This document shows, piece after piece, positions 41,220 to 49,649 of a DNA stretch of 64,000 nt. The DNA is from Bacteroidales bacterium (GTDB lineage: Bacteria > Bacteroidota > Bacteroidia > Bacteroidales > UBA932), in NCBI GenBank assembly GCA_016281435.1, contig JAEEIQ010000067.1, positions 1-64,000 of the forward strand. Reading direction: 5' to 3'. The position numbers were made by a program, and so were the translations under genes. The notes beneath the pieces are model-generated. The model was not told the origin of the DNA. It ran no database searches and saw only the letters and a list, made by a program, of their open reading frames with translations. Every line of letters begins with the position of its first letter. Position 1 is the first letter of the stretch.

Positions 41220-42539
41220 TCATTTCAGGGCATCTTTCAGGAAGAGTTCCCTATGATGCAATACTTTTTCCTCCCATTTTTCCTTTGCCCATACTGGAGG
41301 GCCACTATGGCCGCAGGAGGGGAAGAAGTGGATCTGTTTCGAGCTGGCAGCCGTTGCATTGTTATATGCAGCCACTACCGCTGCGGGGTCCTGGACGGTG
41401 TCGGCGTTGCCGGCTTCCATGTACAGGTCGCCGGTGAATAAGGAGACGAGCACCGCGGCATCATGATAAGCCATCATTGACTGTCCGAGGGCGGTGCAGG
41501 CAAAGCGAGAATTAATTGAAGCCGGCCAGCCGGGCCTTCTGCCCAGAAGGGAAGCACCCGTATCCGTGATGGCCGGATAGATTGCGCAGACATGGCTGAT
41601 GCGCCGGTCTATTCCTGCTACTGCAAGCGCCTGCCCGCCTCCCTGGCTCCCGCCCCTGAGGATAATGCGCCGGCCGTCCCAACACTTCAAGGTAGTTGCG
41701 TAATCAATGGCCCGTATGTCCCGGAGGTACATGTTGTGGAAGTAATAATCGTCCACCCCTGAGAACGGTTTAAGGGCATAGTCCTTCAGTTCCCCTTCGT
41801 CCAGTTGCCTGTAATAATCTTCCGGCTGGTCGTCGAGGATGCCATGTGCGTTTATATCGACGGCGATGCAGCCTTTCCTGGCCATCGCAACGACGTTGCT
41901 AGCGCGGGCCTGCACGTGCGGCCTGTTCACCCCTGCGGCATGAAAACTGACAAATAAAGGCAATGATTTCCTTGCGGCGTTCAGCGGATATGCCACATAA
42001 GCCCGGCAGGGATTGCCCGAAGGCAAGGGGATTTCAATTCTGTAGCACCTTATCTCCTGCGCGTCCCTGTCACTGATTCCGACAGCAGGACTTTTCTTGA
42101 CCTTCGGTTTGAGGGCCCTCATGGCGCGTAACTCCCCGTCCCAATACTCCCTCAAATCTGCGGGGATATCGAATCCGGGGCGCAAGTCTTCAGGTGCAAC
42201 AATGAATCCGACGCTCTCACTTTGTTTCGGGCGGGAAGCGGGCGCAAGCCTGACCATGACGGAAACGCTTTCGTTGAAGGTGTTGGCATAAATCACGCTT
42301 TCTCCCGCCGCCAGGGAGACTTCCTCGTCGGACAGGATTGTGCCGTATCTTTGGACACGAAGCGAATATCGCCCTTCCAGTCCGGACGGTACGACAGCGC
42401 TCACCTTTATGCTGTCTCCCTTTGCGAAAACGCCCGTCTCGCTATTGATGCGCATCATCAGCCCAGGTCCAGCCGCTGCTGAAACCGCGCCGGAGAGCAA
42501 TATGCAGGCAAGGCTTGCTGCCAGACGAGAGCACCTCAT
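41220..42539 (-). CDS. acetylxylan esterase-like carbohydrate esterase family 7 protein
   Basis: A 439-residue exported protein (signal peptide MRCSRLAASLACILLSGAVSAAA). An N-terminal beta domain of about 100 residues precedes the alpha/beta-hydrolase of the AXE1/CE7 family: LREYWDGELRAM near 135, then VSFHAAGVNRPHV, DYYFHNMYLRDIRAIDYA, nucleophile S298 in LRGGSQGGGQAL, and H411 in FPSCGHSGPP. CE7 enzymes remove acetyl groups from xylan, pectin or oligosaccharides. The start overlaps the GH28 stop as ATGA. In this locus removal of acetyl groups from pectin is the likely role. Confidence 0.87.
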   Translation of the reverse strand: MRCSRLAASLACILLSGAVSAAAGPGLMMRINSETGVFAKGDSIKVSAVVPSGLEGRYSLRVQRYGTILSDEEVSLAAGESVIYANTFNESVSVMVRLAPASRPKQSESVGFIVAPEDLRPGFDIPADLREYWDGELRAMRALKPKVKKSPAVGISDRDAQEIRCYRIEIPLPSGNPCRAYVAYPLNAARKSLPLFVSFHAAGVNRPHVQARASNVVAMARKGCIAVDINAHGILDDQPEDYYRQLDEGELKDYALKPFSGVDDYYFHNMYLRDIRAIDYATTLKCWDGRRIILRGGSQGGGQALAVAGIDRRISHVCAIYPAITDTGASLLGRRPGWPASINSRFACTALGQSMMAYHDAAVLVSLFTGDLYMEAGNADTVQDPAAVVAAYNNATAASSKQIHFFPSCGHSGPPVWAKEKWEEKVLHHRELFLKDALK

Positions 42540-44104
42540 AACAGATTGAACGATGTCTGCTGGACTACGCTGCAGGATTTTTCGGAGCGTACTTTCGTGG
42601 GATCCGTGTCTGAGATGTGGATGTTCGTGTTGTTCTGCCCCCTGAGGTCGTAGAAGTATTTCGGGGTTCCGTTGAGACGGATTGATGAGAAGGAGCCTTC
42701 TTCTACACTTGACAGCCTGAAAGCAGCGTTGCCGGAATGGTTGATGTCCGACACCAGCCCGTTGACGGAGAGGTCCTTCACATCGTCGAATATGCAGAGG
42801 GGCCGGATATCGGTGGCGTCAAGCATGCACTTGACGTTGCTCATGCTGATATTCTTCGCATGACGCACGAAGAAGGCGGAGCAAGGAAGATCTCCCCACA
42901 TATGGGCATCGGGATAGGCATCCTCCTTTTCGGCGACTTGCTTTTCCGGCAGCATGGCATCGTCGGTGCCTTTCGCAGTGACGATTATATTGTCAAGGAT
43001 GACGTTCTCAATGAAACTACCCGGGATGGCGGTAATCGAGGATGAGTACATGGCGTTGCGGCAGGTTACGTTCGAGATGACGACGTTGCGGATCCTTCCC
43101 GGACGGGGGGGATTGTTCTTCTGGACCCCGGCCCCGCGGTTCGCCAGCCTTATGAAGATGGGGCAGCACACGTCCTCCATCACGATATTGCTGAAGGTTA
43201 CACCATTAATGTCAGACCCGTCCACGCTCTCTATCGAGATTCCCGAGATGGCGCGCATCCTCTTGCCCTTTGACGAGGCCCGCACTTTTGCAAGCTCATC
43301 CGTAGGCTGGGCCTGGCGGACGGTGCAGTTGCTGAAAGTGATGTTGCGGAACGATCCGATGGTCTCAGTCCCTATCTTCAGCGCATTGCACACGGACGTG
43401 ACGATGCAGTTCGTGATTGCCACATTGGCGCAGGGAATATGGTAATACGAAGGATGACGGTTCTTAAGTACTATGGCGTCATCGGAAGTGTAAATGTCGC
43501 ATCCCGAGATCGTCACGTTCTTGCAGGCCTGTATGTCGATTCCGTCGTTGTTAGGGCCGTGGAGGGGATTTCTGATGACAACGTCGCGCACGGCAACATC
43601 CTGGCAGCCCAGCAGGTGCAGGGTCCAGCTTTCGGCATTGGTAAGCCTCACGCCTTTCACGATGACATTGCGGCATCCCTCAAAATACAGCATGTATCCG
43701 GGAACGGGGCGGTCATGTTCATAAAAACCGTTTGCATTGACCTTCCAGAATGCATAACCGGAGCCATCCACCGTACCATAGCCTTCCACCCCGATATTCG
43801 AAACCTTGACGGCCCGGATGAAATTCTTGGTATAGTCGTCCCTCCGGGTGCTGCCTCTCAAGACGGCGCCGGGTTCCAGATACAGGATCACCCCATCCTT
43901 CAACTCCAATGTCCCGGAATTCCATTCGCCGCGGGGCAGGACAACACGTCCTCCTCCGTCAGAGGAGCATTTGTCGATTGCCTTCTGAATGGATCCGGTG
44001 ACCATCTTTCCGGGCTCGGCCCCGAAATCACGGATGGAATAATCCGCCGAAAACGCGGCGGAGGCCATCAGGCAGAAAGCAAGTATCAAAGCGGTTCTTT
44101 TCAT
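42536..44104 (-). CDS. GH28 polygalacturonase-like enzyme, secreted
   Basis: A 522-residue exported beta-helix enzyme (signal peptide MKRTALILAFCLMASAAFS), starting YSIRDFGAEPGKMVTGSIQKAID, the usual GH28 entry. Acidic catalytic residues are visible as N185-N-D187 in PNNDGIDIQ and D208-D209 in TSDDAIVLK. Next comes VCNALKIGTET where polygalacturonases have a GHG motif, a form closer to rhamnogalacturonan-type enzymes. The frame has a TTG 6 bases upstream, but the ATG at 44104 follows the preceding stop by 2 bases and starts the signal peptide cleanly. Confidence 0.87.
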   Translation of the reverse strand: MKRTALILAFCLMASAAFSADYSIRDFGAEPGKMVTGSIQKAIDKCSSDGGGRVVLPRGEWNSGTLELKDGVILYLEPGAVLRGSTRRDDYTKNFIRAVKVSNIGVEGYGTVDGSGYAFWKVNANGFYEHDRPVPGYMLYFEGCRNVIVKGVRLTNAESWTLHLLGCQDVAVRDVVIRNPLHGPNNDGIDIQACKNVTISGCDIYTSDDAIVLKNRHPSYYHIPCANVAITNCIVTSVCNALKIGTETIGSFRNITFSNCTVRQAQPTDELAKVRASSKGKRMRAISGISIESVDGSDINGVTFSNIVMEDVCCPIFIRLANRGAGVQKNNPPRPGRIRNVVISNVTCRNAMYSSSITAIPGSFIENVILDNIIVTAKGTDDAMLPEKQVAEKEDAYPDAHMWGDLPCSAFFVRHAKNISMSNVKCMLDATDIRPLCIFDDVKDLSVNGLVSDINHSGNAAFRLSSVEEGSFSSIRLNGTPKYFYDLRGQNNTNIHISDTDPTKVRSEKSCSVVQQTSFNLL

Positions 44105-44106
44105 AC

Positions 44107-45459
44107 TCAAAAAGTTCTCAATTTGGATGATTCAGTTTCCGACGGACGGCGGTCCATCTTCCGGCCGGAGATCCTGACATTGCGGAACTCGACGTCGTCT
44201 GCATATCGAAGCACATACGGCTCCGGGGCTCGTTCGAGATCCACGTCTTTCAGTAATATGCGTCCCAAGGGTTTGTCCTCGATGCCGACGGCGTAGAAAC
44301 CGCATTGCCCTGAAGCACGGCCATGGATGTTTTCCACAATAAAGTTATCAAAAGTTGTCGGATGATGGCCTCCGCGCGCTCCGTGATATGCAGTTTCGAA
44401 GCGGATGAAAGCCGTCCGGACGGTGTCGCAGACAATATCCTTGACATGGACGTTCCTTATGTATCCGCCACGGTCGAGGTTCGATTTGAAATAGATTGCG
44501 CTGTGGCAGGCTCCAATGGAGATATTCTCGGCCATGACGTTCTCAACCCCTGCGGACATTTCGCTCCCTATGCAAAGTCCGTTGCACTTCGAGTTGAAGC
44601 GGCAGTTGCGGATCAGGATGTTCCTTGTCGGTACTCCCACCCTCCAGCCGTCCTGGTCGCGCCCGGCCTTGATGGCGATGGCGTCGTCTCCGCAGTCGAA
44701 GGTGCAGTCTTCAATCAGGACGTTCGAAGTGAATTCAGGGTCGCAGCCGTCGTTGTTGAGGTTGTAGCTGGAAATATTCACTCCGCGTACCGTCACGTTG
44801 TCGCACAGGACGGGATGGATGACCCAATAGGGACTGTCCAGTATCGTCACACCCTCGATCAGGACGTTCCTGCAGCCGAAAGGCTGTATCATGCTCGGGG
44901 GAAGGATCGACCTTTCCCCGAAGCACCTTTTCTCGACAGGGATCCCGTCTATCCCCATCTGGCGCAGGGTGTCTTGCTGGGCAGAGCGTTGCGGACGGAA
45001 CTGGGCGAAGCTCAGGGAGGCCCTGCCGTCGAGCACCCCTTCTCCGGTGATTGCGATATCCTCCGCTTCGAATGCATAGATGAGGGGAGAATAATTGTAT
45101 AATTCAGTCCCTTCGAATATGGTCCGCACGGCGGGAAGGTAGCTCCGGGTGTCGCTCCCGAATACTATCCTGGCATCCCTTTCGAGATGCAGGTCCACGT
45201 GGCTGAGAAGTATGATCGGCCCGTTGCATTCGTGTTCCCCGGCCGGGACGACCACGCGGCCGCCCCCTTCCTCGCTGCAATGCCTGATGGCTTCGTTGAG
45301 GGAAGCCCTGAAATCATTCCCTGCGGCTGGGGCATAATCCACCGCCCTGAAAGCGGGAGCGTGAATACCTTTGAGGATGCGGGTTGCTTTGGGGGTCTGG
45401 CAGCAGGATGCGATGACTGCGGCCAGAGAAAGCAAAACTATTGCCGGTTTTATATTCAT
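44107..45459 (-). CDS. GH28 polygalacturonase-like lipoprotein
   Basis: A 450-residue protein with a lipoprotein signal peptide (MNIKPAIVLLSLAAVIASC, Cys 19), so probably attached to the outer membrane or periplasmic face. The beta-helix carries NNDGCDPEFTSN with D237 and DCGDDAIAIKAG with D258-D259, the GH28 acids. The following KCNGLCIGSEMSAGVENV lacks the His of the usual GHG motif, and SAIYFKSNLDRGGY replaces the R-x-K substrate motif. The start overlaps the GH13 fusion stop as ATGA. It is a second, diverged GH28 next to the first, with little sequence identity outside the active site. Confidence 0.87.
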   Translation of the reverse strand: MNIKPAIVLLSLAAVIASCCQTPKATRILKGIHAPAFRAVDYAPAAGNDFRASLNEAIRHCSEEGGGRVVVPAGEHECNGPIILLSHVDLHLERDARIVFGSDTRSYLPAVRTIFEGTELYNYSPLIYAFEAEDIAITGEGVLDGRASLSFAQFRPQRSAQQDTLRQMGIDGIPVEKRCFGERSILPPSMIQPFGCRNVLIEGVTILDSPYWVIHPVLCDNVTVRGVNISSYNLNNDGCDPEFTSNVLIEDCTFDCGDDAIAIKAGRDQDGWRVGVPTRNILIRNCRFNSKCNGLCIGSEMSAGVENVMAENISIGACHSAIYFKSNLDRGGYIRNVHVKDIVCDTVRTAFIRFETAYHGARGGHHPTTFDNFIVENIHGRASGQCGFYAVGIEDKPLGRILLKDVDLERAPEPYVLRYADDVEFRNVRISGRKMDRRPSETESSKLRTF

Positions 45460-47609
45460 CTTTTGAGAATAAGGTATTGGTATGCGGACATCGTATTACC
45501 GCTGAATGTGAACGGTTCGCCGGTGTAAAGGTCCGTATAGGTCGCAGACATGTATTCGGAGCTCAACGGAATAGCGGCAGGGCTGCCTGTGACGTTGACA
45601 AGCACAAGCACGTCTTCTCCGCCGTAGCTGCGAAGATAGCCGACAATGGCGGAAGCGCAAAGCTGCGTCGTCGTTCCTTTCCGAATGGAGGCCCTGCGGC
45701 TCAGGGCAAGCAATTTCCGGCATTCTTCCCTTGTCTGGGGATTGGCAGTCCAGTCCATGACATGCGCTGCGGTTTTGAAAAAGGAGACCTTTGTAGGATA
45801 TGCGATTTCCTGGGAGCCGTAGATCATGGGTACTCCTCCCAATGTCCATGCAAGGACTGCCGCTGCCATCGCACCATCCCGGGACTGGTAGGTCTGAAGC
45901 GGCGAAGCTGCGGCAGATTTGTCATGATTGGTGGAATAACGCATCCGCGCCTTCCCGGAACCTGCAGCAGCTGCGCTTTCCATTTCCTCCGTATTGGTCG
46001 AGAAAAGGAGCGAGGACGGTTTGGCCCCGGCAAAAACCTCTTCAAGGGCATCGCAGAAATGCCAGCCGTAGTTCAGGTCGAATCCCGCGGAAAGGGTCGA
46101 AGCCGGCGCCGCCTCCGCAAGCAGGAGCAGGGACCGGTCCGGATATGAATCCCTTAACTGTGATATTATCCATGTCCAGTCCGAGGTCCGGATTCCTGTA
46201 CTTTTTTCAGCAGGAACCGCAGAGTCACAGCGGAATCCGTCCACATTGGCATTGTCTATCCAGAACTTCATCAGGTCCAGGAATGCTGGTCTCAACTCCG
46301 CATAAGCCGAGGGCCAGTTGAACAGCGCTGCATCCTTACAATCCGGAGCATAGGCTTCCGCATACCAGGAAGGATGCGTTGACAGCCATTCGCAATCGGC
46401 GCCGGTATGCCTTGTGATAAAGTCAAGGATCACGGAAATCCCCTTGTCATGTGCGGTGCCGACAAGGGTCATGAGGGAAGACATGCTTCCATACTCGCTT
46501 CCCACAGCATAAAGGTCCTTGTTGCTGTACGGGGAACCATAAGGAGCCCTGACTATGCTCCCGTCATATATCGGCAACAGCCAGATGACGTTGCACCCCA
46601 AGGCCTTGATGTCGTCGAGGCGGGCCCTTATGGCATCAAGCGAGGCCGCGGACGCGAACGATCTGGGGCTTGCCGAGTAGATGACCATCTCATCAAGGGA
46701 AGGGATGCCGCGGGATTTGGATCCCGAGGGCTTCCCGGCACCGAGCGTGAGGCTGGTCGTGTATTTCTTTCCAGCCTGTGTGCCGGATCCGGGCCAGCTC
46801 CTGACAAAGGATTCCGAGTCTCCTCCGGCATATTCCACTTCTATGGTGAACGAGTCGACTGCCCTGGCTGCAAGGGGGAGCAGGAAGAAGCGCGCATTTA
46901 CCGTTGCCGAGGCGTCACCTTCCGGGAAGACGAGGGTCAGTTTATCAGACCATTGGGTCACGGTCATATCGGCGGGAGAAGAGGATGTCAGATCTATGTC
47001 CGCGGAGCACGGGAAAAGGTTGGACGACGTCTTGAGGGTCACGGACGAGACCTTGCGTCCGTAGGTGTTTTTAAGTGTGAAGTCCCAGACACAGCTGAGA
47101 TGGTTCATATAAACCGTGCATCCGGAGAAGTCATTACCCGAAACCGGACCTTTGCCGGCCATCAGCACATACGACGTCCCCGACTCACGAACAGGCGGGA
47201 TGGAGATGCTTACGGATCTCGGGTCCCAGCTGTTTTCATAGTCCGCAACGGCGGCTGATGCGCGGTGCAGGGAGGCATCGGATCCATATGGGCCATAAGG
47301 AAAAATGGCATATATGGAGCGCCGTTCGGGATGGTCTTCCACCACGCCTTCGAAGACAGCCTTCTTCCCGTTCACGGACTTTGCCGTGAACACGTACGGA
47401 CTGCTTCCGTCGGCATCGGACCATATGGCCAGGCGGTCGCTCATCTCCCACAGGGCGGATCCGTCTTCCGCGACCGAAACCCGGCTCGATGAAGGGGATA
47501 CTCCGATGGAGACTTTCAAAGTCCCGTCGCCTGACGGCCGGGGTTCCTTGTGGGAACAGGCCGTCAGGGACAGGATGGAAAGAATCAGTATAACGTACTT
47601 CAGTCGCAT
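45456..47609 (-). CDS. fimbrillin-like domain fused to a GH13 alpha-amylase catalytic domain, lipoprotein
   Basis: A 717-residue lipoprotein (MRLKYVILILSILSLTAC, Cys 18). Residues about 30-290 form a fimbrillin-like beta domain (WEMSDRLAIWSDADGSSPYVF, SIYAIFPYGPYG, SYVLMAGKGPVSGNDFSG, YMNHLSCVWDFTLKN) clearly related to the next gene's N-terminus. From about 315 (IYSASPRSFASAASLDAIRARLDDIKALGCNVIWLLPIYDG) it is a GH13 barrel with D462 (GFRCDSA), E499 (LLAEAAP) and D563 (STNHDKS) in the three catalytic sites, so it should be active on alpha-glucan. An alternative start at 47618 exists; 47609 shares one base with the preceding stop (TGATG). Confidence 0.85.
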   Translation of the reverse strand: MRLKYVILILSILSLTACSHKEPRPSGDGTLKVSIGVSPSSSRVSVAEDGSALWEMSDRLAIWSDADGSSPYVFTAKSVNGKKAVFEGVVEDHPERRSIYAIFPYGPYGSDASLHRASAAVADYENSWDPRSVSISIPPVRESGTSYVLMAGKGPVSGNDFSGCTVYMNHLSCVWDFTLKNTYGRKVSSVTLKTSSNLFPCSADIDLTSSSPADMTVTQWSDKLTLVFPEGDASATVNARFFLLPLAARAVDSFTIEVEYAGGDSESFVRSWPGSGTQAGKKYTTSLTLGAGKPSGSKSRGIPSLDEMVIYSASPRSFASAASLDAIRARLDDIKALGCNVIWLLPIYDGSIVRAPYGSPYSNKDLYAVGSEYGSMSSLMTLVGTAHDKGISVILDFITRHTGADCEWLSTHPSWYAEAYAPDCKDAALFNWPSAYAELRPAFLDLMKFWIDNANVDGFRCDSAVPAEKSTGIRTSDWTWIISQLRDSYPDRSLLLLAEAAPASTLSAGFDLNYGWHFCDALEEVFAGAKPSSLLFSTNTEEMESAAAAGSGKARMRYSTNHDKSAAASPLQTYQSRDGAMAAAVLAWTLGGVPMIYGSQEIAYPTKVSFFKTAAHVMDWTANPQTREECRKLLALSRRASIRKGTTTQLCASAIVGYLRSYGGEDVLVLVNVTGSPAAIPLSSEYMSATYTDLYTGEPFTFSGNTMSAYQYLILKR

Positions 47610-49486
47610 CAGAGCCATCTTGGATCACCGGCAGCGGCCGTCTTTACATCGGATGCGGCGACGGTAAAGTCTGACGACGCATAATTGGGGCAAAGGGCGG
47701 CGTTCGTAAGGGTTGACTGATCCGTCAGGAAGTTCAACATGTTGCCGGAGGAAGAATCCGGGGTGAATGTCAGCCATTCTACGGTGTACCAGTTGTTTGC
47801 GAATGTGTTGGTGAAGTTGGACGAGTTGCCCTCACGCAGGACCCTTCTCGTGCCTGTATTGGCATTGGTGCCTACGAACAGATTGTTTTGTACGCTTGCC
47901 GTGCCTTTGATGCCATTGATTATATCGAAGAATCCGTTCGTCGAACATGCTTTCATGTTTGCAAAGGTGTTGTTCTCGACAGTCAGCGCAAAAGAATCTG
48001 ACCCCTGGGTGGCCGAATTTGTATTCAGCTTAAGGAAGGCACCTACGTACTCGATGGTGTTGTTTGTAAAGGTGACGGCGTCAACCTTATCCCTGGTCGA
48101 GCCGGAGTTGTCAAGGTTCAACAGTGCATAAGATCCGGTATAAGAAGATTTTGCCTTATAAATGCAGTTGTTGATAATTATGCTGCCTATGGTAACGGCC
48201 GTGGTTCTTGAGGAAGATCCGCTTATCTTGGTCATGACAAGGGCGTCCTTATAATCACGCATCGTACAATTGTCGAATTCTATACTTCCGATGGTGATAG
48301 ATGCGCTTGTTTCGTCACTGGTCCAGAGCACGTAAGAATTCCCCAGGCTTGAGCCCGCAACGAGGTTGATATTCTTTATCGATATGGTCTCGATGTATGA
48401 ATTGTCGGTCTTGGGCGTGAAGATGGCTGCGGAACCCTGATTGATAGTGGGCCTGTTGGCAGGATCCGAATCCATCATGAACGTTGCAGAGGGATTGATC
48501 CTTGCGCTGGTTGAGAATGTGCCGCCTGGTTCAAGATAAAGCTTGACATCCTTTCCGTTACCTCCGGGTACTGCTTTCGCATTGGATATTATGGTGCCAT
48601 CGTTGACTATGTTGCCGCTGGCGACGAAGTACCATCCCCATGGTGCGTTGCTGGCCACGCCGCTTCCAAGGGTCAGGCTGTTGGACTTCCTGGCTCCGGC
48701 GGCGATGTTCAGGGTCATGCTTCCGGCTGCGAAAGTCTCATAGAGGCCATCCTCGAATTCGACATGGATATTGAAGTCAACATCCGAGCAGGACAGTGGG
48801 AAGAGGGTAAAGCGGGCCGTGACGTCGGTGCTTTTGGCCGTTGCATACTCGACCGTTACTGTTTTAGCGGTTGAGGTGGCACTGACGGACGGGGTCGCCG
48901 AGGTCAGGTCAACGGTCCCGGCGGTCGTGAAGACTCCCGAGCCGGCGCTGAAGTGGACGGCCTTGATCGCCTTGGACGAAGGATTGGAGATGTTCACGTC
49001 ATAGATCCAGCAGAGATGTTTCATCGCCATGTGGGCGCCGGAGAAGTCGTCTCCCGCCACCACGCCCTTGCCGGCCATGATGCTGTAGTTGGTTCCGTCT
49101 GCCTGTGTTGCCGGAATGGATACTGCGACCGCATCGGGCCCTCCTGAATAATCCGGCTTGTAAGGGTAGATTGCATAGGCGGCTGTCCTGGAGCCGTTGC
49201 TGGGGACTGAACCCTCAAATTCCGCGACGGTCTTTTCGGGGTTCAGGGAAGTGATGCTGAAATCATAACAGTTGGATCCGTCCACGTCGGTAAAGACGGA
49301 AAGATGGTCGGAACTGTTCCATTTCACAGCTCCGGCAGGGTCTATGTCTGTCCTTGTGCCGGCTGGATTCGCGCTGAAAGATACTTTGACGAGATTGCCG
49401 GGAGCAGTTTCATCCAGATTTTTCTGGCAAGCTGATGTCATGGCGGCCACGGCCATGAACGAAAGGATAAAGATGTTCTGTTTCAT
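47609..49486 (-). CDS. fimbrillin-like/beta-helix surface lipoprotein
   Basis: A 625-residue lipoprotein (MKQNIFILSFMAVAAMTSAC, Cys 20). The N-terminal half (about 30-285) is a fimbrillin-like domain: VKWNSSDHLSVFTDVDGSNCYDF, AAYAIYPYKPDYSGG, YSIMAGKGVVAGDDFSGAHMAMKHL. The C-terminal half is a parallel beta-helix with repeated ITIGSIEFDNC / VTIGSIIINNC rungs and ends AAGDPRWL, the ending seen in DUF4957/DUF5123-type Bacteroidota lipoproteins. No catalytic residues are recognised; glycan binding at the surface is the likely role. It precedes the GH13 fusion. Confidence 0.82.
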   Translation of the reverse strand: MKQNIFILSFMAVAAMTSACQKNLDETAPGNLVKVSFSANPAGTRTDIDPAGAVKWNSSDHLSVFTDVDGSNCYDFSITSLNPEKTVAEFEGSVPSNGSRTAAYAIYPYKPDYSGGPDAVAVSIPATQADGTNYSIMAGKGVVAGDDFSGAHMAMKHLCWIYDVNISNPSSKAIKAVHFSAGSGVFTTAGTVDLTSATPSVSATSTAKTVTVEYATAKSTDVTARFTLFPLSCSDVDFNIHVEFEDGLYETFAAGSMTLNIAAGARKSNSLTLGSGVASNAPWGWYFVASGNIVNDGTIISNAKAVPGGNGKDVKLYLEPGGTFSTSARINPSATFMMDSDPANRPTINQGSAAIFTPKTDNSYIETISIKNINLVAGSSLGNSYVLWTSDETSASITIGSIEFDNCTMRDYKDALVMTKISGSSSRTTAVTIGSIIINNCIYKAKSSYTGSYALLNLDNSGSTRDKVDAVTFTNNTIEYVGAFLKLNTNSATQGSDSFALTVENNTFANMKACSTNGFFDIINGIKGTASVQNNLFVGTNANTGTRRVLREGNSSNFTNTFANNWYTVEWLTFTPDSSSGNMLNFLTDQSTLTNAALCPNYASSDFTVAASDVKTAAAGDPRWL

Positions 49487-49498
49487 AGCTGTGGATGG

Positions 49499-49636
49499 TT
49501 AAAAGTTAAACAAATCGCCCTCATCCTCGAAATCCTGGATCTCATAGCCGTTTGAAGCGGCCATCAGGCTCTGTTTCTGCTCAAACTGGATACTGATCAT
49601 ATCCGGAGCCATGTAGTTGAAAATGTCTTTTTTCAT
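49499..49636 (-). CDS. small hypothetical protein (45 aa) inside the PUL
   Basis: A 45-codon frame from the ATG at 49636 to TAA at 49501-49499 fills the gap between two lipoprotein genes, 13 bases from each. The product begins MKKDIFNYMAPDMISIQFEQ, has a short middle (KQSLMAASNGYEIQDFEDEG) and ends DLFNF. The Pro-x-Met-x-[IV]-x-[IV] start and acidic tail recall the short ORFs accompanying fimbrillin-like genes, as does the ORF at 35-190. No signal peptide. Conservation of frame between neighbours suggests it is real. Confidence 0.6.
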   Translation of the reverse strand: MKKDIFNYMAPDMISIQFEQKQSLMAASNGYEIQDFEDEGDLFNF

Positions 49637-49649
49637 ATGATTGAATTGG

